Of a stretch of DNA of 64,000 bases, positions 1-8,717 are shown piece by piece. Numbering within the stretch: the first letter of the stretch is position 1; each line of letters opens with the position of its first letter. A program made the translations under genes and the position numbers. Under the pieces are notes generated by a model that saw only the letters and a program-made list of their open reading frames with translations, had not been told where the DNA came from and made no database searches. The DNA is from Paenibacillus sp. URB8-2. Its GTDB lineage: Bacteria; Bacillota; Bacilli; Paenibacillales; Paenibacillaceae. Location: assembly GCF_013393385.1 (NCBI RefSeq), contig NZ_AP023239.1:5146001-5210000 (forward strand). Direction: 5' to 3'.

Positions 1-1
1 T

Positions 2-53
2 ATGGGTTCGGAGTATGGGTTCGGTGAATGGGTTCGGAGTATGGGTTCGGTGA
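2..53. repeat. Tandem repeat, 13-bp unit x4
   Basis: Four contiguous 13-bp units of the form ATGGGTTCGGWGW run from base 2 to 53. Units 1 and 3 are identical and units 2 and 4 are identical, so it can also be read as a 26-bp unit twice. The array may extend beyond the left edge of the window. It lies in non-coding sequence downstream of minJ, and nothing suggests a coding role. Confidence 0.85.
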
Positions 54-80
54 ATTCCTTTCAGCGGCAGAGGTTGCGAA

Positions 81-270
81 GAATTCCTGCAATTGTACAT
101 CTCTTTCTCGTCAAGAATCTCTCCCCAATCGATTTCCTGCAAATGCGCAGGCATTTCGCCCCCTTCTCCCCGTATTGGCATGCAAGTATCAAAATACCTG
201 CATCCTTGCAGCTATTTCTTCTTCCCGGGTGAAATTCACCATGAAAACCTGTAGGTTTGCAGGAAAACGC
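81..270 (-). repeat. Dispersed structured repeat, copy A
   Basis: On the minus strand this non-coding block carries four degenerate motifs around GCAGG or CTGCA. Their CCTG (plus-strand) positions are about 248, 197, 136 and 86, giving spacings of 51, 61 and 50 bp. The same four motifs with the same 51/61/50 spacing occur at 27019-27197 on the plus strand. The best-matching motif reads GCTGCAAGGATGCAGG here and GCTGCGAGCGTGCAGG there. Several motifs are small imperfect palindromes (CCTGC..GCAGG). No reading frame is shared between the two copies, so a non-coding interspersed element is more likely than a gene. Function unknown. Confidence 0.6.
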
Positions 271-361
271 CGCCTATTCTGGCTAAGCAAAAGGTTCTAT
301 TGAACCTGGATCCGCCTCTCCATCAGCGACTGACGGCATGATAGTCCCCCCGGCATGTTGT

Positions 362-448
362 TTATGCAGCACGCTTGCCGAGAGAGGCGGCGTTATGCAC
401 GTAAGCATGCCGAGAGAGGCCGCGTTATGCAACACGCTTGCCGGGAGG
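362..448. repeat. Tandem repeat, about 31-bp unit, 2.7 copies
   Basis: Three successive units begin with TTATGCA at 362, 393 and 425 and continue as CACGCTTGCCGAGAGAGG followed by SGCG. The third copy is partial and diverges after GCCGGGAGG. The array is in the non-coding stretch between the window edge and the minJ terminator. The rest of bases 1-606 holds only this array, the 13-bp array, repeat copy A and the terminator. Confidence 0.7.
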
Positions 449-519
449 ACCCGAGCTTGGAAACCACTGCTACCCCGCTGCTGCGGCCGATTTGATAGTG
501 CAGCAGAAGAGCAAGGCAC

Positions 520-565
520 AAAAAGCCCGGATTTCCAACGATGTGTCGGAAATCCGGGCTTTTTC
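520..565. terminator. Bidirectional terminator downstream of minJ
   Basis: A perfect 17-bp stem (AAAAAGCCCGGATTTCC pairing with its complement) surrounds an 11-nt loop. It has a T-run on either strand. It lies about 40 bp after the minJ stop codon, so it should end the minus-strand transcript. Confidence 0.9.
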
Positions 566-606
566 GTTTTTATGACGCCAAGAGCGGGTCATAACCTCTT
601 CCCTGC

Positions 607-2010
607 TTATCCCTTCGCCGATTCCGCTCCGGCGGAACCGGGCAGCGCCCCGGAAGCTCCCGGCGCGGAGGCCGCAGGAGACAGCGAACCGGCTGTCTCT
701 TGCGCTGCTGCCGTCTCCCGCCGGGACGGCAGCGCCGAATCGCCGCCCTGTCTGCGGCGGGCGCCCGTCTTCATGAGGGCAATGCCGAAGATGCCGGCCG
801 GCTTCTCCGGCGCCGTCGTATCTTCATCCGGCTGGGGCGCCAGAATGACGCCCAGCAGATGATGGTCGCCGTCGTATATGGCGCGCTGCAGGTACTTGCT
901 CTCGCCGGCGGCGTTCTGCACCTCCAGCTTGCAGAACGCCGGACTCCGCCGCAGCGCCTCGTGCAGCTGCTGCGCCTTGCCGGTCAACGCTTCGCCGTTG
1001 ACCTTCAGCAGGATCTCGCCCGGCAGGATGCCCAGCTCCTGCGCGGGGCTGCCGGGCAGCACGGCCAGCACCTTCAGGCCGTGCGGCGGATGCACGAAGA
1101 AGGGGCTGCTGCGGCGCTCCTCCAGAGCGCCGTACCACACCAGCCCTTCGTGCAGCAGCAGTGCCGCGAGCGCCGCGGGCAGCGTCAGCGGGCTGTACCA
1201 ATCCGCCAGCAGGGCGAGGCCCAGCAGGGCGGCGCCGTACAGCAGCAGCCAGCCCGAAGCGCGGGCGCTCTTACGCTGCGGCAGCATGCCGGTCGTCAGC
1301 TGGCTGAAGCCGATGACGACCGGCAGCGAGACGAGGCCTAAGCCGCCGCCGAGCAGCGTCTGCCACGGCAGGTCACCGGCTCCCGCGCCTGCGGGAACGA
1401 GCAGGAAGAGCGGCAGCGGCCAGAACGCCTCCATCCGGTAGCCGCCCACGACCCGGCCGCGCTTGCCTTCCAGAAAGAGCGGCGTCGCAAGAGCCGGGCC
1501 CTGCCAGCGGGCCAGCAATGCCTCGGCAAGATGCAGGATGGCGGCCAAAGCCAGCAGCGCCGGAATATCCATTCCTCTTACCGCTGCCGCCGCCTCTCCT
1601 CCCAATCCTCCCGGCCGGAAATCCGGAAAGAAGGAAAGGATGAACTGCACGACACCGAGCAGGCCGATGGAATAAGCGAAGCAGAAATACCGCACCCGGA
1701 AAATGAGCAGAACGGCGCTGACCGCCCAGATGCAGACGACAGCGGCGCCCGTTACCGAGACGCCCAGCAGCACGGCTGCCAGCGAGACAAGAAGACCCGC
1801 GGCCAGTCCGCTCCAAATGACGCGCCATACTTCCCGGCCCCAGCTGTGCATTTTTACATGGATAAGCTTCCGCTCCAGCAGCGTCTGCCTGCGGTAATAA
1901 AGGGCGATGAACAGCAAAGCGATATAATAAAAGGGCTGCGTCAGCATATGCAGCGCGGCATTCCCCAAGCTTGCCAGCAGTTCCAGCATGTCATTCAAAC
2001 GGATCGTCAC
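607..2010 (-). CDS. minJ: MinJ-like membrane PDZ protein
   Basis: A 467-residue protein with about eight hydrophobic segments in the first 300 residues and one PDZ domain at about 305-390 (GLKVLAVLPGSPAQELGI, then ILPGEILLKVNGE). MinJ bridges DivIVA and MinD at poles and septa in Bacillus and has this architecture at about 400 residues. The extra length here is an Ala/Pro/Gly-rich C-terminal tail of about 60 residues. The call also rests on position: downstream of ctpB and ftsEX, as in B. subtilis. The start is uncertain. The GTG at 2010 has AAGGAG only one base upstream, so the TTG at 1998 or ATG at 1989 may be the real start. Another topology protein with PDZ is possible. Confidence 0.75.
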   Translation of the reverse strand: MTIRLNDMLELLASLGNAALHMLTQPFYYIALLFIALYYRRQTLLERKLIHVKMHSWGREVWRVIWSGLAAGLLVSLAAVLLGVSVTGAAVVCIWAVSAVLLIFRVRYFCFAYSIGLLGVVQFILSFFPDFRPGGLGGEAAAAVRGMDIPALLALAAILHLAEALLARWQGPALATPLFLEGKRGRVVGGYRMEAFWPLPLFLLVPAGAGAGDLPWQTLLGGGLGLVSLPVVIGFSQLTTGMLPQRKSARASGWLLLYGAALLGLALLADWYSPLTLPAALAALLLHEGLVWYGALEERRSSPFFVHPPHGLKVLAVLPGSPAQELGILPGEILLKVNGEALTGKAQQLHEALRRSPAFCKLEVQNAAGESKYLQRAIYDGDHHLLGVILAPQPDEDTTAPEKPAGIFGIALMKTGARRRQGGDSALPSRRETAAAQETAGSLSPAASAPGASGALPGSAGAESAKG

Positions 2011-2180
2011 GCTCCTTTGGGCTACGGCACCTTTAAGTGCGGCTCTTTCTCTATTCTAATGGAATCGAGGGGTCAAAGACAGGCCTAGCGGACAGAAAAA
2101 TATGGGTTCCGGCTGTCTGCCGGCAAGAAATAACCCCCGCCAAACGGGGATCTCGCTTCAAAAGCTTATAAATGAGAAAA

Positions 2181-2204
2181 AGAAGGCTGCAGGCAGCCTT
2201 CTTT
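2181..2204 (-). terminator. Terminator after ctpB
   Basis: A 12-bp near-perfect inverted repeat, AAGAAGGCTGCA followed by GGCAGCCTTCTT, abuts the ctpB stop codon. On the minus strand it is followed by TTTCTC. A weaker CCCCG/CGGGG hairpin lies at about 2130-2150. A terminator here would separate ctpB from minJ. Confidence 0.65.
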
Positions 2205-3666
2205 ATGATTTCGACGCCTTCGCGCCGATCTCCTTTCGGATCTCTTCAATTCCCCGGTTGCGCTGATTGTCGTTCGCCGGATTCTGGATCGCCTTGATCA
2301 AGGCCATTTCCAGCGCTTCCGCCGTCTTGGCGTCAATGATGCCGGTGACCTTCAGCTTGGCCGCGCTCTGGAATTTCCGCACAGCTTCCTTCGTGCCGGC
2401 GTCAAAATAACCGTCCTTGCGCCCAGGCTTGTAGCCAAGGCCCTCAAGCATCGTCTGCGCGCTCTTCACGTCCGAGCTGTTCGTGTTGTATTGCAGCGGC
2501 CGGCTTTTGTCAATCGGCGACACCGCAAAATAATCCGGCTGGGCCACGGCGATATCCGGCTTGATGCCCTTGCCGTGAATCCAGGTGCCGTTCGGTGTCA
2601 GCCATTTGGCAATCGTAATCTTCAGCAGGCTGCCGTCGCCCAGCTGCTTGTCGAAGCTGGTCTGCACCGTGCCCTTGCCGAAGGAGTTCTCGCCGATCAG
2701 CTTGGCTCCGGCGGACTGCTGCAAGGCTCCCGCCAGGATTTCCGAAGCGCTGGCGCTGCCTTTGTTCATCAGCACGGTAACCGGATAATCCTTGCCGCTG
2801 CCCTTGGAGGTCGTCAGCTCGCGCTGCTTCTCCTTGTTCTCCACCTGCACGATCGTCTTGCCGTTCGGGACGAACTGCTCGGCAATATCGATGACAACCG
2901 GCAGCACGCCGCCGGGATCGTTGCGGACGTCGATGACAAGGCCTTTCAGTCCCTTTTTCTCCAGCTTGTCCAGTTCTTCCTTGAAGCGGTCCGCGGTGTT
3001 CAGCGAGAACTGTGTAATCTCGATAACGCCGACGCCGCCCTGTTCCATGGAGGAGTAAACCGTCTCCAGCTTCACGTCGTCCCGCATGATCTTGAAGGTC
3101 AGCGGGTTCGCTGAACCGCTGCGCTGGATGACGAGAACCGCTGTGCTGCCTTTAGGGCCGCGGATTTTGGCGACCGCGTCGTTCAGATCCATCCCCTCCA
3201 GCGATTGTCCGTTCACGGAGACGATAATGTCCTTCGCTTGAACTCCGGCCTTCTCCGCCGGCGAGCCTTTAATTGGCGACACGACGACGACTTTGCCGTT
3301 ATCCGAAGACACCTCGGCTCCGATGCCGGTGAACGAGCCTTCGATGCTCTCCTCGAATTTCTCCGCCGTTTCCTTGGCCATATAATTGGAATAAGGATCG
3401 CCGAGCGCTTCCATCATTCCGTTAACCGCGCCGTCGATCAGCTTGGTTCGGTCCACGTTCTGGTAGTAATTGCTCTCGATCAGGCCGAGCGTCGTTCCAA
3501 GCTTCTTCGCCTCGCTCTGCTCTAGTCCGCCGATTGACAGGGCCGTTGCCGAGCTTTCCCCGGCAGCCTGTCCGGAAAAGAGCGAGCCTGTCACGGCTAG
3601 CGCCAGCAGGCTGCCGCACAGCAGGGCGGCGATTACCATAAAAGCCGCGGTGCTCTTTTTTATCAT
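2203..3666 (-). CDS. ctpB: C-terminal processing protease CtpB (S41)
   Basis: A 487-residue secreted serine protease of the CtpA/CtpB family. Seen in order: an N-terminal signal-anchor (residues 5-30), a PDZ domain at about 105-190 (GIGAEVSSDNGKVVVVSPIKGSPAEKAGV), the S41 protease core with the catalytic serine in GSASASEIL and the lysine in FGKGTVQT, and a C-terminal peptidoglycan-binding domain (LQYNTNSSDVKSAQTMLEGLGYKPGRKDGYFD). The length matches B. subtilis CtpB (about 480). In Bacillus CtpB cleaves SpoIVFA in the sigma-K checkpoint; whether that role holds here is not shown by sequence. ATG start at 3666. It follows the M23 hydrolase gene after 117 bp. Confidence 0.93.
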   Translation of the reverse strand: MIKKSTAAFMVIAALLCGSLLALAVTGSLFSGQAAGESSATALSIGGLEQSEAKKLGTTLGLIESNYYQNVDRTKLIDGAVNGMMEALGDPYSNYMAKETAEKFEESIEGSFTGIGAEVSSDNGKVVVVSPIKGSPAEKAGVQAKDIIVSVNGQSLEGMDLNDAVAKIRGPKGSTAVLVIQRSGSANPLTFKIMRDDVKLETVYSSMEQGGVGVIEITQFSLNTADRFKEELDKLEKKGLKGLVIDVRNDPGGVLPVVIDIAEQFVPNGKTIVQVENKEKQRELTTSKGSGKDYPVTVLMNKGSASASEILAGALQQSAGAKLIGENSFGKGTVQTSFDKQLGDGSLLKITIAKWLTPNGTWIHGKGIKPDIAVAQPDYFAVSPIDKSRPLQYNTNSSDVKSAQTMLEGLGYKPGRKDGYFDAGTKEAVRKFQSAAKLKVTGIIDAKTAEALEMALIKAIQNPANDNQRNRGIEEIRKEIGAKASKS

Positions 3667-3783
3667 GAAGCCTTCACCGTCCCTTCTTGTCCATCATGCC
3701 GGTCTGTAGAGGTCCGTCCATAAGGATCGGTCTGACTTCCAGTATATGCCGTAATGCCAAATAATATTTATAATTCCTTGAAA

Positions 3784-5100
3784 CTACAGGTAATCCATCG
3801 GCTCGACCGGCTTTCCGTCAATCCGAACCTCGAAGTGAAGATGCGGTCCGGTTACCCGACCGGTAGCACCCGATTCCGCAATGGTCTGTCCGCGCTCGAC
3901 CTTGTCTCCAACGCTGACCTTGATTCCGCCTTCGCGGATATGGCCGTACAGCGTCCACATGCCGCCGCCGTGGTCGATAACCACGCAGTAGCCGTAGCCG
4001 CTCCACCATTCCGCGACAATGACCGTGCCCGCTTCGGCCGCATGAATGTCGGTGCCCTGCGGAACGGCGAAATCAACGCCGGTATGCAGCTTGCGCTCTC
4101 CCGTCACCGGATGAATCCGGTAGCCGTAGGGCGAAGAAATCCGCGCGCTGCCCACGGGCAGCAGCAGCGGACCGCTGCCGCTGGCGTAAGTGCCGCCCGA
4201 ATCGTCGCCGCCGTGATCGACGTCGGAATCGTCTGAGCTGTCGGCCGCTGCCGCCGCCCTTTTCGCGGCTTCCGTGGCCGCTCTTCTAGCCGCTGCTGCT
4301 TTGGCCGCCGCCGCTCTTCTCGCCGCTTCTTCGGCCTTGATCTTGTCCTTCTGGTCTTCGAGCGCGGCCCGCTGGCTCGCCAGCTGTACCAGCTTGGCGT
4401 TCTGCTCCTGGCTGATATCCTCGGCGTCGTCGATAGCCTTGTCGTAATAGGCGATCAGCTGCTGCTTCTCCGCTTCCTTCTCCTTCAAGACGCTCCGCTG
4501 GGATTCCAGATCGGTGTAGAGCTGCTTGGCCTGGGCGTACTGGCCTTCCAGCTCCTTCTTCTTGGCGGTCACAATCGCTTCGTCCCGCTTATGCTGATCC
4601 AGCAGATCCTGATCCTGGTCTACGATCAGCTTAAGAGAATCCGCTCGGTCCAGAAAATCCGAGAAGCTCTTGGAAGAGAGCAGCACGTCAAGATAAGACA
4701 CCGCTCCATCCGTATACATGAGACGAACGCGGGATTCAATCAGCTTTTGCCGTGAATCCACCCGTTCCTGCGCGGCGTCCAGCTCGGATGCCGTCGTCTT
4801 CAGCGATTTCTCGGTGCTGTCGATTTTGGAAGAAATCTGCGTCATTTCTCCCTTGACCAGTTCGATCTGGCCGAGCACGTATTGCAGATTCTGGTTCGTT
4901 TTATTCTTGTAATGCTGGGCCTGCTGACCCTGGGCAGAAGCTTTTTCCTGCTGCGCCTTGGCGCTCTTCACATCCTGCTGCAGCTCTTTAAGCTGCTTCT
5001 CGATTTCGGCGACGCTTGTCTTCTTGGCATATCCTTCAGAGGGCTGGAACATTACGGCAGACAGCAGCAGTACGGCTAATCCGGCGGCTATTTTTTTCAA
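3784..5100 (-). CDS. M23 murein hydrolase with coiled-coil, EnvC-like
   Basis: A 438-residue exported protein. It has a signal peptide (residues 1-25, ending GYA-KK), a long coiled coil at about 25-270 rich in Q, K, E and A, an Ala-rich then Asp/Gly/Ser-rich hinge, and a LytM/M23 peptidase domain at about 310-438. All zinc-site motifs are present: HTGVD and HLHFE. The coiled-coil plus LytM layout resembles EnvC and other FtsEX-activated factors, and the gene directly follows ftsE-ftsX. Unlike EnvC it keeps the metal ligands, so it should itself be an endopeptidase. In B. subtilis FtsEX acts on CwlO, an NlpC/P60 enzyme, so this would be a different effector class. Role inferred from context. 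Confidence 0.88.
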   Translation of the reverse strand: MKKIAAGLAVLLLSAVMFQPSEGYAKKTSVAEIEKQLKELQQDVKSAKAQQEKASAQGQQAQHYKNKTNQNLQYVLGQIELVKGEMTQISSKIDSTEKSLKTTASELDAAQERVDSRQKLIESRVRLMYTDGAVSYLDVLLSSKSFSDFLDRADSLKLIVDQDQDLLDQHKRDEAIVTAKKKELEGQYAQAKQLYTDLESQRSVLKEKEAEKQQLIAYYDKAIDDAEDISQEQNAKLVQLASQRAALEDQKDKIKAEEAARRAAAAKAAAARRAATEAAKRAAAAADSSDDSDVDHGGDDSGGTYASGSGPLLLPVGSARISSPYGYRIHPVTGERKLHTGVDFAVPQGTDIHAAEAGTVIVAEWWSGYGYCVVIDHGGGMWTLYGHIREGGIKVSVGDKVERGQTIAESGATGRVTGPHLHFEVRIDGKPVEPMDYL

Positions 5101-5146
5101 CTCGCGTTCCCCGTCCTTTGTTTATTAGTGTTCGGATGACCAACTC

Positions 5147-6061
5147 TTATATTTTCAAAAACTTGCGGATGGAAACGGTGCTTCCCCATACGCCGATCAG
5201 TATCCCCAGGCCGACCAGCAGACCGCCCAGCTGCATCCAGATATCATTAAAGGGCAACAGTCTCCAACCCATTAGCGGATCGCCCTTCATAGACGAATTC
5301 AGTCCGGTATAACCGGCATACAAAACTCCGACGGTAACCAGTGAGCCGAGCAGTCCGATCAGTGCGCCTTCCACAAAAAACGGCCATCGGATAAAAGCAT
5401 TCGTCGCCCCCACCAGCTTCATGATTCCGATCTCCTTGCGGCGGGCCAGTATGGTCACCCGAATCGTATTGGAAATCAGGAACATCGACATCAAACCGAG
5501 CCCTGCGACAAAAACAAAGCCGATATTGCGGATCGTACGCGTGATCTTAAACAGCGTCTCGATAGCGCCCTGGCCGTATTTCACCTTGTAAATCGGCTTC
5601 TCCGGATGTGTGTCGTTCAGCGCCTCGATCTTCTTCGCCACAAAAGGTACGGTTGTCGGCTCAATCACTTGTACCCGGAATGCGTCGTTCAGCGGATTGT
5701 TGTCCTTGTCAAATCCCTCCAGGATGCTGTCGGCATCCGGCCCCAAATCCTTGCGCAGCTCAGCGAGCCCCTGCTCCTTGGAGACGAATTCGACCTTGCT
5801 GACCTCGGGCATGCTGCCAATTTCGTTCTGGATCGTATCGCGCAGAGCCTCTTTCGTTTCCAGCGTCAAATGAACGGTAATCTGTACCTGGCTGTCCGCT
5901 TTGTCTGCCAACGAATTTACATTTAGTACCAATAAAATAAAAACACCCAACACGAGCAATGAGACGACAATGGATGTGATGGAGGCCACCGACATCCAGC
6001 CGTTGCGGAATACGTTCTTGAAGCCTTCCCGCACATGCCGCAAGAAGGTTTTAAAACTCAT
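5147..6061 (-). CDS. ftsX: Cell-division ABC transporter permease FtsX
   Basis: A 304-residue FtsX. TM1 is at about 22-50 (SITSIVVSLLVLGVFILLVL), an extracellular domain at about 55-170 contains DNNPLNDAFRV, and three TM segments close the C-terminus, with the typical IRVTILARRKEIGIMKLVGATN cytoplasmic loop. FtsX transmits ATPase-driven change from FtsE to a cell-wall hydrolase outside the membrane. It overlaps the ftsE stop by 11 bp, so the two are translationally coupled. The M23 hydrolase gene begins 46 bp after its stop. Confidence 0.96.
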   Translation of the reverse strand: MSFKTFLRHVREGFKNVFRNGWMSVASITSIVVSLLVLGVFILLVLNVNSLADKADSQVQITVHLTLETKEALRDTIQNEIGSMPEVSKVEFVSKEQGLAELRKDLGPDADSILEGFDKDNNPLNDAFRVQVIEPTTVPFVAKKIEALNDTHPEKPIYKVKYGQGAIETLFKITRTIRNIGFVFVAGLGLMSMFLISNTIRVTILARRKEIGIMKLVGATNAFIRWPFFVEGALIGLLGSLVTVGVLYAGYTGLNSSMKGDPLMGWRLLPFNDIWMQLGGLLVGLGILIGVWGSTVSIRKFLKI

Positions 6062-6737
6062 ATCCGTATTCTCCTCTCAGCTGGTCTCTGACAATCTGTC
6101 CATGCTCGATGGCCAGAACGCGTTTGCGCATTTTGTTCACGATATCCCGGTTATGGGTCGCCATGACAATGGTCGTGCCGCGAAAATTGATCTCGTCTAG
6201 CAGCTGCATAATGCCCCACGACGTTTCCGGGTCCAGATTGCCGGTAGGCTCGTCCGCCACAATAACCGCCGGATTGTTGACGATGGCCCGGGCGATGGCA
6301 ATCCGCTGCTGCTCTCCGCCGGAGAGCTGGGAAGGCTCGCGGTTCGCTTTGGAGCGCAGACCCACAAGGTCTAGCACCTCGTTCACCCGTTTCTTGATTT
6401 GCTTTTTCGGCGCCTCGATAACCTCCATCGCAAAAGCGACATTCTCAAAAGCCGTCAGCTTTGGAAGCAGGCGAAAATCCTGGAATACCACGCCGATGTT
6501 GCGGCGCACGTAAGGAATTTTGCGAGGCTTCAGCTTGCCGATATTAAAACCGCCTACGGAAATCTGACCTTTGGTCGGCGTTTCTTCTCTATAAATCAAT
6601 TTCATGAACGTCGATTTTCCCGCGCCGGAAGGACCGACGATATATACGAATTCGTTGCGGTCGATTTTGACCGACACTCCTTGTAGCGCAGAGGTGCCGT
6701 TGGGGTACGTCTTCCAAATATCCTGCATTTCTATCAA
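6051..6737 (-). CDS. ftsE: Cell-division ATP-binding protein FtsE
   Basis: An ABC ATPase with Walker A GPSGAGKST, signature LSGGEQQR, Walker B VIVADEPTG and the switch histidine in MATHNRD. The open frame reaches an ATG at 6761, but that site has no good ribosome binding site. I chose the TTG at 6737 because GGGAAGTGAT (8 of 10 to the anti-Shine-Dalgarno complement) lies just upstream and the resulting 228 residues, beginning with IEMQDIWKTYPNG, match the family start and length. Co-transcribed with ftsX. The 260-bp upstream gap to the divergent vanW gene should hold both promoters, but I could not identify either with confidence. Confidence 0.94.
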   Translation of the reverse strand: MIEMQDIWKTYPNGTSALQGVSVKIDRNEFVYIVGPSGAGKSTFMKLIYREETPTKGQISVGGFNIGKLKPRKIPYVRRNIGVVFQDFRLLPKLTAFENVAFAMEVIEAPKKQIKKRVNEVLDLVGLRSKANREPSQLSGGEQQRIAIARAIVNNPAVIVADEPTGNLDPETSWGIMQLLDEINFRGTTIVMATHNRDIVNKMRKRVLAIEHGQIVRDQLRGEYGYEF

Positions 6738-7020
6738 GTTATCACTTCCCGATTCTGACATTATCCGCTCGCGCTCTTCGACAATCCTCCGCGCAAGCTT
6801 CCATAAACTGCAATATTACCGCAACGTATCTATTGTAACAAATCCGTAACTGCTTGAGTACCCGAAAGTTTTGAAGGCACCCGGCATATATATCTAAAAT
6901 ATCACGCCCGGGCGCGCGTCCCTATAACTATATCGGAATAGCGGACCGTGTTTCTAAAGAGACCGAGCGCGGCAGAACCAGCGCCTGACGGCGCAAATAT
7001 CGTTCCAGAGGAGACTTGCG

Positions 7021-8448
7021 ATGAGAAAATTATATGGCGCCCTGATTGCGTTAACCGGCCTGATTTTGGCGGTTTCGCTAGTGTATGGAGGGCTGTATTT
7101 ATATGCGGGGCAGCGCAGCGTGCCGAAAGGGACGGCGCTCGCGGGCTGGAATGTCGGCGGAATGGACATGGCGCAGGCGCGTGCGGAGCTGGAACGGAAG
7201 CTGCAATCGCTCCATGCGGTTCCGGTCACGCTGACTGCCGGCGGGGGGACGGATATCCGGCTAACCCTGAAGGAAGCGGGTATTTCGTATAATGCTGATC
7301 TGTTTCTAAGCGGCCTGGACCGGCTGACGACCGGAAGCCTGCTGGATCGGGTCAAGGCCCGCCGCGGCTTTGAGAAGGCCTGGGGCCTTCAGGCCGATTG
7401 GGACAGCGCTCTATTGAAACGCAGCCTGAGTCCCCAGTGGGAACGCACCGCCTTCGGCGATCCGGTGAACGCCACCCGGAGAATCACGGATAGCGACGGG
7501 ATTGTCTACACGCCGGGAAGCACCGCACAAAGGGTGGACTGGGCCGCACTGGAGGCTTCGCTTAGAGCCGCGCTGCCCGTCAGCTTCGACCGGGCGGAGG
7601 CTGCTCGGGGCGAGGGAATCGTCATAGAGCTGCCCCTGAAGACAGTGCAGCCCGATGTGACGGTCGATTCGCTTCGGGAACAGGGCGTGGCGCGGAAGAT
7701 AGCCGAATTCAGCACCTCGCTGGGCGCAAGCGGACCGGGAAGAAGCTACAACGTGGAATCCGCCGCGAAAGCGGTGAATGACACGCTCCTTCCCCCGGGC
7801 GGAATATTCGACTACGGCAAAGCGGTCGAAAAAGCGGTGAGCACCACCGGCTTCCGCGAAGCGCCGGTTATCGTGAACGGCAAGCTTCAGCCGGGCGTCG
7901 GCGGCGGCATCTGCCAAGTGTCCAGCACGCTGTATAATGCGGCGCTGCGCACGGGACTGGAGATCGTGGAGCGGCGCAACCACTCCCTGCCGGTAAGCTA
8001 CCTCCCCAAGGGCCAGGATGCGACCTTCGCGCAAGGGTCGATCAATTTCCGCTTCCGCAATAACACCGGCAGCTATTTATTGATCCGATCGGCGGTCCGG
8101 GGGCGTACGCTGACCGTCAAGTTCTTCGGCACCTTCCCGCAAAATATATCGTACACGGTGGAATCGAAAACCGTGGAAATCCTGGCGCCCGGCAGACGAA
8201 CCGTTCCCGATGCTTCCCTGCCGCGCGGAGCCTCGCGCACGCTCCAGAGAGGCAAAGCGGGGTATATCGTGGAGACCTATCTCGTCCGCAAGGTCGACGG
8301 CAAGGCCGTGGACCGGAAACGGCTGTCGCGCGACATTTATCGGCCGCAGCGATCCCTTGTCGCCGTCGGTCCGGGCGGAGCCGGACTGGCCGCGCCGGAA
8401 CCCTCCGAACGTCCGCTGGTGGAGGACGGAATACGGAAGGAAAATTGA
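7021..8448 (+). CDS. VanW-family protein, membrane anchored
   Basis: A 475-residue protein with one N-terminal membrane segment (residues 5-28), a putative peptidoglycan-binding-like region at about 30-230, and a VanW domain at about 235-365, recognisable from RSYNVESAAKAVN, PGGIFDY, GGGICQVSSTLYNAAL and NHSLPVSYLPKGQDAT. VanW proteins are widespread in spore-formers and their biochemical role is unknown. The ATG at 7021 is preceded by GAGGAG at 8 nt. It is transcribed away from ftsE, and a strong terminator follows. No link to vancomycin resistance genes is seen. Confidence 0.88.
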   Translation: MRKLYGALIALTGLILAVSLVYGGLYLYAGQRSVPKGTALAGWNVGGMDMAQARAELERKLQSLHAVPVTLTAGGGTDIRLTLKEAGISYNADLFLSGLDRLTTGSLLDRVKARRGFEKAWGLQADWDSALLKRSLSPQWERTAFGDPVNATRRITDSDGIVYTPGSTAQRVDWAALEASLRAALPVSFDRAEAARGEGIVIELPLKTVQPDVTVDSLREQGVARKIAEFSTSLGASGPGRSYNVESAAKAVNDTLLPPGGIFDYGKAVEKAVSTTGFREAPVIVNGKLQPGVGGGICQVSSTLYNAALRTGLEIVERRNHSLPVSYLPKGQDATFAQGSINFRFRNNTGSYLLIRSAVRGRTLTVKFFGTFPQNISYTVESKTVEILAPGRRTVPDASLPRGASRTLQRGKAGYIVETYLVRKVDGKAVDRKRLSRDIYRPQRSLVAVGPGGAGLAAPEPSERPLVEDGIRKEN

Positions 8449-8518
8449 AGAGGGCTAACCGGTAAGTGAAACCGATCGGCCGCCCCGCGTCCATCCGCTT
8501 CATCATCTCCGCTCTAAC

Positions 8519-8562
8519 CCAACAAGGCCGGAATCGCCAAAGTGCGGTTCCGGCCTTGTTGG
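8519..8562 (+). terminator. Terminator after the vanW-family gene
   Basis: A 15-bp perfect stem (CCAACAAGGCCGGAA and its complement) surrounds a 14-nt loop, followed within 20 bp by the T-rich TTTCTTTTTAAGACTTTTT. It lies 71 bp after the gene's stop codon. Confidence 0.8.
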
Positions 8563-8717
8563 AGTCGTCCGTAATTAGGATTTCTTTTTAAGACTTTTTC
8601 CCATCTATTTAATCCGTGCTTTACTTAGGGAGACCGCTCTCTTTACAATCGGCTGATATACTGATGATATACTCGTAGCTATGATTAATTTAGACATTCG
8701 GGAAAGGATGACTTCAT

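Noticed and set aside
338..862. 174-codon plus-strand frame
   Set aside because: It runs through a tandem repeat and a terminator and then into minJ on the other strand; no protein features.
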